Source: Antedon bifida
Lineage: Eukaryota > Echinodermata > Crinoidea > Comatulida > Antedonidae
Reading direction: 5' to 3'
Assembly: GCA_963402885.1 (NCBI GenBank)
Contig: OY727099.1
Location: 15,147,001-15,211,000, forward strand
DNA: 64,000 bases
The notes under the pieces are model-generated. The model was not told the DNA's origin, made no database searches, and saw only the letters and a list, made by a program, of their open reading frames with translations. Made by a program: the position numbers and the translations under genes. Numbering within the stretch: the first letter of the stretch is position 1; every line of letters begins with the position of its first letter. Positions 38,801 through 50,002 of the stretch are shown here, one piece after another.

Positions 38801-41800
38801 GCAAAATACACAAGGTCCATTACATACAGTAGCATGTCTTCAAGCTCGAGCGACAGTCAAGCGGTATTTTCTATTCGTAAACAACATTGTGTGAAAACGG
38901 CCAATTCTTTTAACTTTTAAACTTAGCTGCGTGCCAATCACAATAGCACAACCAGTGTTTTGGCTATCCGTTCAAAGCTGGCCGGCAAGATGTTGTCACC
39001 AGTCTCAATATTACTTCATGTTATAAAAATGTTCTATGTTGTTAAGTCATATGTATATTTTTTAGGCGAGGTTGGAAAAAATATATTAAAACCGTTGATT
39101 TTTACAGGGGAAAAACATTTAGGATAGTAAAGTAACGATCCCAAAACCACCACCAGGTTTGGACGCTGTTGGACACCGGAACTTTTCATGCTTACAGTAG
39201 CTATGTGTATGTTGGGGGCGGAGCTATCGGGAAACGGAATAAACACGTCCAGACGGTCGACTTGCGGACGAAATCAAACGGCATATTTTCAGGGAACAAT
39301 AGAAAATGCATCTCTGTGGTTTGGAATGGCGCCTAATGGGTGATGACACAGCTTTCTGTTAAAAGCCCAGCATCAAGAATATTTAGCATAATGCTCACAG
39401 ACATGATTTTATAAGTACCAAACGAAATGATTAATTAAATTAATGAAAGTTAAAACAGTTGATAAATCAATCATTTTAGTAAGGTTTAAAGTAAGAAGGA
39501 AGAAAATCGGAAATTACCTGTAATAAAGACTGAAATCCAGGTAAACATTTTGCAAATTCTATAATTCTTTGTACACAGGGAGTAATAGCTTCACAAAATA
39601 GTTTCCAAATAGTTTTCTTTTCAGAAGATCTTTCTTCTAATGACAAGACGCATCCATCTATTTTTGGTAAGGACATCTTAGATTTGTCAGAAAATTTGCT
39701 CTGAGGAAGAAATTATTTAAAATAAAGTAATTACATCATAATGCACAACCGTACAAAAAAAACTGGCATGACAAACATTTTAATTAAACATGCATTAAAA
39801 ATAATTATTGCTTTTTAACACTAATATAAATATGACTCTGCATTTAATTATATTGATTCTTAAACTTATTATTTGGTCAAGATACAATTTTAGTGATGTG
39901 CAAAGTAAATAAAATTCGGAATTGTTGCAATCAAGGTTTGATTTTGAAAATAATTAATTCAAAAACTCTTAATTAAATTATGATTTATGACCTTTAATTT
40001 TTTAAAAAGAAATGCTTATAATTATTTTTATAACATATGCTATTAAAAAGGAACTTACAAGGTACTCTTGTTTTGCTTGCAACAGTCTATCCGTGTGCTT
40101 GTGAGTGTAAAGACAAGTAACTTCATGAGCCTGAAGTACTTTCTGGCTAAGCGTAAACAATTCAATTTCGCGTTGTTCGCGAGCCTCTTTCTCTTCTTGT
40201 GTTTCAGGTCGTGATCGTAAACGTGTTATCTCATCTTTGTGGTGTTGCTTGATTTGTTTTGAGTAACGCCCAATTCGTACAGCTAAACAAAATTTATATT
40301 TATCATTAAAAGCGTACAGACAAACTGATATTTCTTTCATTATGGGGCTATTATAAAAACGTATGGATTACAGTGGTAAAAAAATAATAAAAATTTTATC
40401 AATTATTTATAAAAACTAGAATTTTATTCATCAATCTCATGAATTATAGGTGATCTGAAAGTGAAAAGATCACAAAATAAGTAATTGTATTTTTAAAATT
40501 GTATCAATTATTGTAGCTAAACAGTGTCCTCTGATACATGCCCACAAAGTGAATGCAAGGCACTCCACACACAATACAGACATGATAAAATGTACGCGCC
40601 TTGAGCACTCTGGAGTGGTATGTGTTCTATATAAATCCATATTATTATTTAGTATTTATAAAAGCTTAAGATGGATTACGTACTGAAACAAATGCAAAGT
40701 CTGTTTAAATAACAAAAAATACAACACACATTGGGAAAATAAATATTTACAAAGTGCATATAATATTTATAAATCCTGTCCAAAATAAAGTTGGATACGG
40801 AAAGAAATGGAATCAAAAGTCAAATTTAACATACTATTTATTTACCTCTGCCAAGGAGGTAAATGTAATTCTGGACCACTTCTTAAGGAATTGCATGTTT
40901 TTGCATACCCTTGTATTAGTCGAAACGAGCGATACTTTGACCTTGAAATTGACCCAGTGGAACACACTCAATTTTTAGGAAATTATTACAAAATATATAT
41001 CTCTACGTGTCAACTACAACATAATACAAACATTGGAGTGGTTAACGTCAAATTAATCTACATATACAGGTATATATGTATGTCAACTTCAATTGACTTT
41101 TAATCACCATAAATTACCCATCAAATTTCACCAAAATTGAAGGAGGTTTAAGGTGATCCGAGATGGAATGGCCTTTGTAAAATACTTGTCTAACACAACT
41201 TAATTAGTAGGCCTAGCATGGTAGTAGACGCTATACATATTTTTAGTATTGCCATCAGAAAGTTTCAACTTTTATTTTATACCTTGTATGTATGATACGA
41301 AGGTCAGGAAGATTCTTTATATTAATATAACATCAAGAAAACTGTTTTTAAGCACAAAATTCATCTGCATAGTTGGGGTATTGCTAAACCCAGAAAACCT
41401 CCAAAAAAACATAGTAAACCCCATCGAACCAACATAAAAGTTCATTTCTTCTAGCAGGGCTAATAACCAACCTGAATCTAATCTATATGTATTTAACCTA
41501 AAGATTTCAATTTCTTATGCTCATTTATGGAGGGTTTACCGCTTATAATGTTGTCATAGCGACGTTTAACATCCGAGTTATTTTGAGACACTGGAATACA
41601 CTCGATGAGGATCTCCTTTAGAGAATACTGCCAATGGAAGCATTCAACCATACCATTCGCGCATGGGTGATATGATATCGTACGGATATGCTTTAGTGCC
41701 AAGTATACTTGTAACTTCTTTGAACAAACCAGACGCAAATTAACGTCCACGATCATTTGTAAATGTAGAAGAAATACCAAAATTTTAAATCCAATTAGAA

Positions 41801-44800
41801 ACGAAAGCTTTTGCTACGGTTTGTTCTGTAATGTCCAGTATTTGTACCCCAACAGGCCATCTAGTAAATCTATCTACACATGTCAGTAAATATGAAAATC
41901 TATCAGATTTTGGTAGGGTCTATATGTATATGGCGCATCAGTGGTTGCGAATGTTCCAATTTGATACAAGGTGTGCCGATGAATTTCAGACCGCTGACAT
42001 GGAATGCATGATTGTACCCATGTATGTATGTTCTTCCTCATGCCTGGCCAAACAAATCTATTGCCTATTAAACACTGAGATGCTTGCACACCTGGATGCG
42101 ATAAACCATGAAGTTGATCAAACGTGCGTTGAATAGGTAACATAAAACTCTTAATTAGAATAATAAAACTATTTATTGACAATAATCGCCTAGGCCTACA
42201 TCCATATAAAAATAGATAATAGCCCAAAATATACAATACAATACAATTTGTAATGTTGTTGTAAAGTGTTTTTGACTTGTCTATTTTACTACAGAATAAA
42301 CAAACACTGCAGCTATTCCAGAAAACTTTACGTTTAGTGAATATTAAAATCGTTTTTATTCCAATTACGATGGTCCTGTGTGTAAAATGGAAATAACCTC
42401 ACAAAATTGTAAATTTTTTTTTATTTCCGCGCGTAGAGCGCAAGACATCTAGCGCGTTGACCAATAACATTTGTTATTGCGATGATGCGCCATAGCAGCA
42501 CACGCAGTTCGCTGTTCCAGAACAGAATTTTTTCTGAAATGATGTCATAGAAATTATCAAAGTTTTCATTGGTTCTTTCTTCAAACTCCGCCCTAAAACT
42601 TTCATATTTGGATGAGCTTTATTTTGATGCGACTTTTCAATATTATGCAGCGAAATGGCGAACAAAATGTCGTAAAACTCACTTCGGGAGTTTAAATCAG
42701 GTAGACGTATTCTTAAATAGTGAAATTTTTCGAAAATACAAAAACATGTAATCTGCAAGGGTAGTCGATTTGGACGTATTTTGGGTGATTACATAAATTT
42801 TGAAAAGTCGACAAAGAGAGGGTTTTGCCAGATCGGGTCACATATAACAAAGTTTCTTGCATATCTACAGTTAGAGGTCAATCTTCTGACACAGTTATAC
42901 AATATTATGTTGGCAAGAGTAAGAGATACACTGCAAACAAAATTCGTAGAAAGAAACAAGAATAAGATAGGGGGAAAAAAAAGATCCTGATTATGGATGG
43001 ATGGATGGAATTATGAGGGAGAGTAAATTAATTTTGGTTTCAGTTATCAAAAAATATACAGAATATGATAGCTTAACAAAGAATAACAGAGAAAAGATTA
43101 AAATTTAACAATTTAAAAAGACTTACAATCTTTTGACATGCCAACTGCTAGGCATTTTTTAAATCTACAGTGTTGGCATCGGTTTCTGTTGATTCTTTCT
43201 ATTGGACAGTTACCAGCAAAATGACATTTGTACTCAATCTTTTTCTGTATACTACGCCGGAAGAAGCCCTGTAGGAAATAAAACATATTTTTTATATTGT
43301 TAGCAGTCATCAACAGGACAGTATGGACATTTTTTTTTTATCTAAGAAAAAGTGGTGTCCTGTTATTTGATTGCCTTGGTGAAATTATGCAACAAACGTT
43401 ATTCAAATATTTAGGCATGATGACCTCATAAAATGAAAATGTTGGACATCTAAAATTTAAGAAAAAATCAGTGATTTAACAAAATGGCATAGTACTAGTG
43501 AGTTGTGCTTACCTTGCAACCTTCACATGCCATAACACCATAATGAAACCCAGATGACTTGTCACCACATACTTTACACGGCAAACATAAGTCTTCATTC
43601 AATTTGCTTAACTGTTTATCATCGTGTTGCTGTGATTGGATTATCTCCATATTTATTCCTTGAGAATCTAAAGGAAATATTTAAAGCATAACTGATTTTA
43701 TTTTTTAAGATAAATTATTATAACCATGTATGTGCTTCTCAACTTGTTGCAAAAAACAATCCACCTTGTCAAGTTCAACAGTAAAGGCTAAAGCATTTCA
43801 GTTTTTGAAACTCATTTATTTAATGTTTTCATGTTCATGGGGGTTAGGGGCAGGGGGGTGAGAGGATGTAGATGAATAAGGTAATGGATGTTGCAATCAT
43901 ATTCAGAAACAATAGGCTGAGAACCAGAAGACAACCAAAACAAATTGTGTTCTATGCTCACGCTAGCCATTTGTGTTTTCGCAAATGGCGATTGGAGTTT
44001 GTCAATTGGCAAACAAATACAGTATATTCGCAAAACTGGTGAAAATTATTTTTCTTTAAAAACTCAAAATTTCAATTATACCGGAGAGTAGTTGGAAATC
44101 GCGTTATCTGTAAATATACAAGTGCCCAACTAAGGAGAATTTATTTTGTGAATCACTATTATTATGTGTTTAGCTGCTGATTCCGTGAATATCGTGCAAT
44201 AACTAACATGCTGCATGAACATTCTGATGCCGAGTGTACATCGTTTATTATGGTTTGGTTATGTTATGGTGTGGATGTTTTTGTGACAGAGAAAATCAAA
44301 AACATTCAACCATAGAGATCTCTATGATTCAACACTTGAGTGAATATGAAGAAAATAAAACACACAAACAAAACCATTTGTTATTTTATATTTTTTTATG
44401 AAATACTTGCGCATGCTGATAAAAGTTTGTCGCTTTGAAACACTTTTTCCTGAGATTTTTCATCGCTTGGATCCAGAGGAACGGCCGACGGCATGGATGC
44501 CGCCAAATTTGTTGTTATTGCAAGACGCCGTCAATTAGTAATAATTATTGTTTCGGATTGGTCCTTTTGATTCACATGACCAATATTTGCTGCAAAGTTA
44601 TGAGGTATTGGTTTATGCATGCATCGCGGAAATCAATAAATAGTTCGATTGTTTAAAGGTAATTCACTATACTTTGGACGAATAGATTTGTGTGAACTTT
44701 TGGCTATGTCTTAATTCATAAATATACAAAATATAAAAAAATCGCCGAATCCATCGTTTGACGGAACGCAACTGAAAGATACAGATTACACCTAAATTAC

Positions 44801-45802
44801 CAAACGGACTACCGACGCCAGAAACAAAGGAGTTATTTTAATGAACACAATTCATTATTGAAATAAAAAACTATAACAAATAATAGTAACAGTAGAATAT
44901 AAATAAATTAGGCCGGATATTTATTCTTGTTCGAGTGCGTCGACTGTTTGTGCTGTACTATCATCATGAATATTCATTTTCTTACTTATGAATAATCAAT
45001 TTTCTAACGCAATTACTGAAATCCACAAGATTATGCATAATAGAACCTCCGGAACAACCGCAGTAAACATTGTGTTAACTGTGTTACACGGAGTAATATA
45101 ATTTTGAGACAGCCACTTACAATTCAGGTTAAGACAAGAATTATGAAATAAATTTTTAAAAGGGTTTTAAAAAATCCCATACAAATCATAAAGAGTACAT
45201 CTAATAAATTATTTTTCACTTGCCAAAAAATAAACTGAAAAATTTTTTATTGATAGTAAAGTGCAATGTCTGTGACAAATGTAATATCATACTTTAGGGT
45301 TGGGTAAAAACGGTTCAGCTACTGTGATTAAGTTCACTTAGTTTGACCCTGGTCTCGCCAATTTCATTTAAAAAAAATTATGTTTATTGAAATAGACCGA
45401 ATAAATAATGAAATGAACTCTTACAACACTAAATTGACAATCGCCTATTCTGAAATCACACAAATGATTTCACCATGTGCGTCACCAATTTGGTGAAGGA
45501 CGACAACATTTTTCGCCAAATTGATTTCCCCAATCGCTGTTGGCGAATCACTCATGCTAATGCATGGGGTACTTAGGCAGAGGGTAGAAGCATGTTTAAA
45601 GTATTGGGTATAAACAGTTTCTTACATGCCATGCTTCTTAAGTGGTAAATAATCATTTTGAAACCTGAGCTGTACTGACAAGATCTAATAAGATAAAAGT
45701 TGGATAAAAGTACAGTATATGTACCTATTGCTTGATCCATTCTTTAACTTCTTTTATTTTAGTCACTTGGATTTAGTAGTTTGAGGGCAGTGTGTCCTTT
45801 TC
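32661..45802 (-). CDS. Nuclear receptor, NR1-type, complete (469 aa, 8 exons)
   Basis: Exons on the - strand: 45802-45725 (ATG at 45740), 43667-43513, 43268-43127, 40282-40059, 39700-39518, 38334-38085, 35192-34901, 32808-32661. All borders are GT/AG, and coding lengths sum to 1410 bases. DNA-binding domain 36-105: Cys 36, 39, 53, 56 and 72, 78, 88, 91; P-box CEGCKG; five-residue D-box spacing. The hinge has [11 protein letters not shown]. Ligand-binding domain from about 180 to 400: [20 protein letters not shown] signature, [30 protein letters not shown], then AF-2 helix IPSLLAEL. F domain 401-469. It is a ligand-regulated or orphan nuclear transcription factor. The C-x5-C D-box argues against PPAR, and the AF-2 helix argues against vertebrate Rev-erb. 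NR1 D/E/F-like, exact group unresolved. An in-frame TAA two codons before the ATG supports the start. Confidence 0.93.
32809..34900 (-). other. Nuclear receptor intron 7
   Basis: Holds an inverted family A copy (33380-33890) with the palindrome gaactcgtc/gacgagttc at 34283-34305. A segment at 34340-34510 is shared with 63660-63850. An open frame at 34629-34826 resembles no known receptor part. Confidence 0.65.
34901..35192 (-). CDS. Nuclear receptor exon 7 (helices 9-12)
   Basis: [20 protein letters not shown], then [20 protein letters not shown] and the AF-2 helix [10 protein letters not shown]. It ends two bases into a codon. Acceptor tttacacag, donor gtaagt. Confidence 0.94.
35193..38084 (-). 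other. Nuclear receptor intron 6
   Basis: AT-rich. 37089-37541 is the sister copy of 58554-59237. An AGGCCTAG-type cluster lies at 37345-37405. No exon seen. Confidence 0.6.
37089..37541. repeat. Duplicated segment with empty insertion site
   Basis: Matches 58554-59237 through gtagagcgatggc, gcattacaaaagtttttgtg, gaaatggtatggatattatc, cctggtgtctttac and cgggcgatattttcat. At 37344-37347 a single TGTA stands where the other copy carries a 273-bp element. Confidence 0.85.
38085..38334 (-). CDS. Nuclear receptor exon 6 (LBD helices 4-8)
   Basis: Starts [20 protein letters not shown] and ends [17 protein letters not shown], one base into the Asp of SGDR. Acceptor attcatag, donor gtatgt. Confidence 0.95.
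38506..38690. repeat. 102-bp direct duplication, GGGATCCCGG-rich
   Basis: attcttggcgggatcccggt at 38506 recurs at 38608 as attcttggcaggatcccggt, both followed by caggaacgggaataccgacc. The units are rich in cccg/cggg inverted pairs. It lies in receptor intron 5. Confidence 0.85.
39518..39700 (-). CDS. Nuclear receptor exon 5 (LBD helix 3)
   Basis: 61 codons in phase 0. [20 protein letters not shown] and [12 protein letters not shown] form helix 3 and the start of the LBD signature. Acceptor ttcctcag, donor gtaatt. Confidence 0.95.
40059..40282 (-). CDS. Nuclear receptor exon 4 (hinge)
   Basis: Encodes [20 protein letters not shown] and a charged stretch ([13 protein letters not shown]), ending LLQAKQEYL. 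It completes the Ser codon split with exon 3. Acceptor tgtttag, donor gtaagt. Confidence 0.93.
40283..43126 (-). other. Nuclear receptor intron 3
   Basis: Contains a family A end near 40409-40460, the Ty3/gypsy integrase relic at 41493-42236, and another family A end near 42845-42980. The open stretch at 40807-41103 on + is not recognised. Confidence 0.6.
41493..42236 (-). mobile_element. Ty3/gypsy integrase remnant
   Basis: 42236-41883 holds the zinc-binding H-H-C-C region: [20 protein letters not shown], then [20 protein letters not shown]. 41780-41493 holds part of the integrase core: [19 protein letters not shown]. The two are in different frames with a gap, and no LTR, RT or gag was found. 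It lies in the intron in the same orientation as the receptor. Confidence 0.8.
43127..43268 (-). CDS. Nuclear receptor exon 3 (second zinc finger)
   Basis: Encodes [20 protein letters not shown], then [20 protein letters not shown] and D. Acceptor cctacag, donor gtaagt. This is strongly NR1-like. Confidence 0.97.
43513..43667 (-). CDS. Nuclear receptor exon 2 (first zinc finger)
   Basis: Encodes the short N-terminal A/B region and [20 protein letters not shown] plus CK. The exon ends after the P-box Lys, the classic nuclear-receptor intron position. Donor gtaagc. Confidence 0.96.
43668..45724 (-). other. Nuclear receptor intron 1
   Basis: Contains a Tourist-like fragment (44951-45115) and half of a direct repeat (45579-45672). 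The short open frame on + at 44435-44656 is not supported as coding. Confidence 0.6.
44951..45115 (-). mobile_element. Tourist-like MITE fragment
   Basis: Its reverse strand matches 51292-51480: the tctcaaaattatattactcc end, then ttaacaca, tttactgcggtt, atgcataatcttgt and gatttcagtaattgcgtta. Only one terminus is present. Confidence 0.8.
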
Positions 45803-46184
45803 CTGAAAATAAAAAAAAACATTTTTTTGAATAAAGGCAAAAACTATTAAAGTTTCCTTGGCCTCCCTAGTCTAGCGAAACAAAAATTACTGAAAGACAT
45901 ATATTAGAATAATATAACATAAAAATTACGAACTGCATCTTATTTAGCAATATACTAGCTATGTAGTTTTCGTTTTTTCATTAACCCACATCGTCTCGCC
46001 GTCACACAGACCTCATTTAAAAGGAGCGATCTGAGGAGATCAAAAAGCATGGCGAATTGGCAAACCACTATCGCTCATGCTGAATGAGGTAGAGGGTAGA
46101 AGCATGTTTAAAGTATTGGATATAAACAGTTTCTTGCATGCCGTTCTTCTTAAGTGATAAATAATCATTTTGAAACCCGAGCTG
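45579..46184. repeat. Direct repeats flanking receptor exon 1
   Basis: agagggtagaagcatgttta with continuation to about 45672 recurs at 46090-46184 with roughly 90 percent identity. Exon 1 (45725-45802) lies between them. Confidence 0.85.
45725..45802 (-). CDS. Nuclear receptor exon 1 (5' UTR and start)
   Basis: The ATG at 45740-45738 opens MDQAI and a split Asp codon; donor gtacat follows. A taa aga context gives an in-frame stop just upstream. The other side looks like an acceptor (tattttcag), so a further 5' UTR exon probably lies upstream. Confidence 0.8.
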
Positions 46185-48240
46185 CTTCTTAATTTTTCCA
46201 GACATCGACAAAAACTACATGAATAGAAATTTCCCACAAATAAGAATTTTTCACTGGTGAACTAGCAAACTTCTAATTTTAGTAACAACGTTCAGTTGAT
46301 CTTTCTAAAGATGCCGACAGAAAACCTTATAACTTTACACATGGATACGTATCGATGATGACATCATATAGATTTTCTGGTTGGTAATAATAATAAAATA
46401 TGCAACTTTTACATTATTATTATTATCATGTTGTGCATGAACCCTCCAGAAATTAAAAATAGCGTTAATCTATAGAATGTTAAATTATGCATTTAACAAA
46501 GTATGTGGTTACCGTGTGTGGTGGTGTGCAGTACAATAAACATGTTATTAATATATGGCTAAGCAGTGGTTTTTACATGAATCTCCTTAATAATCGATAT
46601 AACTTTACATATCCGTCAATTCATTAATCCATGCTGTACATGTACAGCTTATGAGGGACGCCAATTTGTTATCAAACTGAATAACCTTTATGCAACATTT
46701 TTTTAGAGGGACAATATATCTATAATGGATCTTTATTGGTTATCCGCACTTGGTGGATAACTACTGTGATTGACAGATTTCTTTTTTATTTTGGTTATCC
46801 ACACTTAAGGCGGATGCCCAGTGTCTCCTTTTTTTCTTTAACCATCATCACCCGGCGCACACCCCCTTATATTTGTAAAAAAAAGAAAAACGAAAAGAAA
46901 AGGAAGTAAAAAACAGTCACAGACTACAGTATATATTTTGTATTATATTACGCAATAACTTATATTAACTTAAAAATCTGTGTGTGCAGACTAACCAGGG
47001 TTTGTGCGATCACCCGGCCCCTGGATTGCGCGTACTGCATGCAATGTTATAACTTCGCCGCCGCCCAAAATTTCCTTTTTTTTTTCATTCATTTGTAATT
47101 GTATTTATAGGAGGGGAAAGGTATGATGATTTTTGTAGAAAAGAGTGCCTTTTCCTGCAAATTAGAGGTGCTATTTATCATGAATTTAATGTACGTGAGT
47201 ACCATTTCCGGCCATCTGGGGCATCGTTTAACAGATTTCCAGATTATTGTGTACTGTGCACCACACACACGAAATTGAATTAGTTTGCATACTAGTTTTC
47301 ATCAAATGTAAAATGCGAGTTAATTACTATGAAGTAATAACAATAAATGTATTAAAATTAGTATTAATTACTGTGTGTTGTGTTAAAATGGGACAATCAT
47401 GTTTATATGAAAGAAGAACAAGTGTACATCTATCAGCCTATGTACATTAAGGACGGCGGCCCTCGTAATTGTCTGTTGTGTGAAATGGCCTCCGACTAGG
47501 CCTAGCTAGCTAAAGGTAGGTTTACCTACCGACAGTTTAATTTTAAAATAAGTGGTGCACCTAACAAGTAGGTCTAGTAGTACTGTATGACTATCCATGC
47601 CGAATATGTGAAATAATGTAACTTTGTGAATAGTATTTCCCAACAGGGTTAAATGGTGAGGTGACAGTAGGATATTTCCTCGATACAACAGTTTTCGCCA
47701 TGTAGCTGCTGTCCCTTTGCAAAAAGCTGTATACGAAAACATATGATTTACATATGTTTTGTGTATGTTTTGTATACGACATCCCCTTTAAATCGGAAGT
47801 TCCTGCCCGCATAATCAGCATATACGAACCATATACGACAGCGTATTTGATCATTTATGAACAAGTTATGAATAGCTACTATACTGTTGATGATGAAAAA
47901 TGTTAATTAATCCGATTTGCCAAACATTATTTCCGAGTTTTTGAAATTCTACTTTGTGGATTTTTTTTCTTACACCAGAGAGGTGCGTGTACGTCAAATG
48001 GCATTGTTTTTTGCATGTCATTTTTTACAAGAGGAGTGCTTGTACGTAAATGGAATTATTCTTTTTAATTCGCGCCGCGGCGACTTGTATCATAACACAC
48101 ATGGTAAATTCTTACAAGAAGAGTGCGTGTACATCTCTAGTATGCTAAATTTTTAATTAATTGCAGGTTTGCTGTTAAACTGGGATTTTGCAGGTTGATA
48201 CCTAAATAGTTTAAGATTACTGTTTCCTTAACAAATTATG
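46185..48240. other. Upstream of nuclear receptor, no gene recognised
   Basis: May hold the receptor promoter or a 5' UTR exon, but nothing identifies one. The gttatcc quasi-palindrome lies at 46739-46762. Three loosely similar gtgcgtgtacgt/gtgcttgtacgt blocks occur at 47980-48130. Confidence 0.4.
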
Positions 48241-48244
48241 CAGA

Positions 48245-48620
48245 GTTATGCAGATGTCCTAACCATTAGACTACTGGGGCTTTCATGGTATTGTTCAAAC
48301 TCGATTTGATAGCGACTCTTTAACATTCTTGGCGTGGTACGGCAAAACAGCACTAGTCCCTCAGTTGTATGCACGCACACCAGAGCTCAAATGGATCAGT
48401 ATTTTTATTCACGAGGCGGGATCTCTGAAGAGATACTTTTATATATATAAATACAACAGGTACAGCATAAATTCTAAACTGCCCGGTGATATACCAAAAT
48501 TTAATCAATTAATTTGAAATGTGTGATAATGAGAAAAAGTTGTCCCAACCGAGATTCGAACCCGGAAACCTTCTGCTTGACATTAGACCACTGATGATAT
48601 CATTAATGAAAACCTAAAGT
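48245..48620 (-). repeat. tRNA-derived SINE pieces
   Basis: On the - strand, 48280-48252 reads ccagtagtctaatggttagg, an A-box type. 48596-48541 reads agtggtctaatgtcaagc, then a B box ccgggttcgaatctcgg. A gcccggtgatat..attaattt tail at 48480-48515 also occurs at 62190-62225. Confidence 0.7.
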
Positions 48621-48899
48621 TACGATTCCATACACTGTACAAGTCCAAGATGCCATTTTGGCTCTGTGTGTATGTGAAATGCTTCATACCCGATCATAAT
48701 ACAACTATACAATTTGTATAAATTTGTGAGATAAAAATAATGCAATTAGAAAATATAAAAACATTCTTATTTTACATTATTTTACATAAAATTCAGTTTG
48801 TGACCTAATTGAATTAGATAAAAAAAACGTAGTGAAAGTGTCTTTAAGAAATCTGTTAAACACTCAACTGTGCAAAGCCACAACCTTACTGGTTGGCCA

Positions 48900-49425
48900 A
48901 AATATCAACAAATTGCATTCACCTGTCATTTTGACAACAAAAATACCTTCCAATTATATATGGGATATCGACAACATCAATATCAACATTCATTAGTGCT
49001 AAGCCATTAGGCCTCTCATTGGCCATAGAGTTTCTACGTTTTCATATGGCGCAATGTACTAAAAATTGGTGCAAACCAGTTGAAGAATCATATGAATATT
49101 TGGAAAAAAATCCTTGTCAGCAACTATTCTGAGACTGTCAGGGACATCTCCTTTCCACGATCTCCACTTTTTTTCCCACATCAACATTTTGGCATCTATA
49201 GAGTGTCTTTGTGGAAGATTATCTTCGTAAGATTCCATAAGTTCTCTTGCTAATGCTTGGATGTTCGGATGTCTCTTTATAAGAACATTCGGGACAACAG
49301 TCAATTCCCTTTGTTGCATTTTCCTGACAAGAAGAAAATTGGTCTTTCAATTCTTGGTCTAGGTGGCCTACCAGTTGTATGCTGATGTTGCGTTTAAAAT
49401 ATTCTGTGACAGAATCTGCTGGGGC
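48900..49425 (-). mobile_element. hAT transposase C-terminal remnant
   Basis: 49425-49325 reads ADSVTEYFKRNISIQLVGHL. 49320-49059 reads VPNVLIKRHPNIQALAREL, MLMWEKKWRSW and DFFPNIHMILQLVCT. Then, in a shifted frame, comes a TLRHMKT segment. This is the order of the hAT dimerisation region found in P52rIPK/ZMYM-like proteins. Stops and shifts show it is dead, and no N-terminal part is present. Confidence 0.75.
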
Positions 49426-49429
49426 ATTG

Positions 49430-50002
49430 TTTATTTAATTCCAAACATACCTTCATTTAATAAAACACATTAAAAATTCACCTCATAATTCAAAAAAAAA
49501 TTTTGTTTTATACACATGAAAAGAGAGCTAATTTATGAGAGATAACAGATTGCAAATGTAAAATTTGTAAATATCCTAAAGAAATTGCACTTAAATATTT
49601 CTCAACATGAATACTATTGTAAGTTATCTCCAACTGACTGCGCAATTATATTAATACCCATGAAAAGAAGCTCAAATTACTGTATTATAAAATTTATACA
49701 AAATAATATTAACTGTGTAATAGTTTTTAAAATAAATAATTATGTACAACATAATAAACACTGAGAAATATATAGATGTTTAATTGATTGCAAATATTTA
49801 GAAAAATTGTAATTAATCTGAAGTTATTGCACTTAAATGCTTTAATTAACTGTGTGTCGTGTTAAAGCAGGTTGTGGGTATACTGTGTCCTTAAAAGTGT
49901 CTCCGACATAATCAATCGGTACCACCTTTTCAAAGGAAGACCTGGGGATGGTACAGCTGCTGGAAGCACTCTAGGTGGCATTATTACAGGTTCTTTAGGA
50001 GG
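49430..50002. other. No feature recognised
   Basis: AT-rich spacer between the hAT relic and the next pseudogene. No exon or clear repeat seen. Confidence 0.4.

Noticed and set aside
41831..42136. 101-codon open frame on the + strand
   Set aside because: Antisense to the integrase zinc-binding region.
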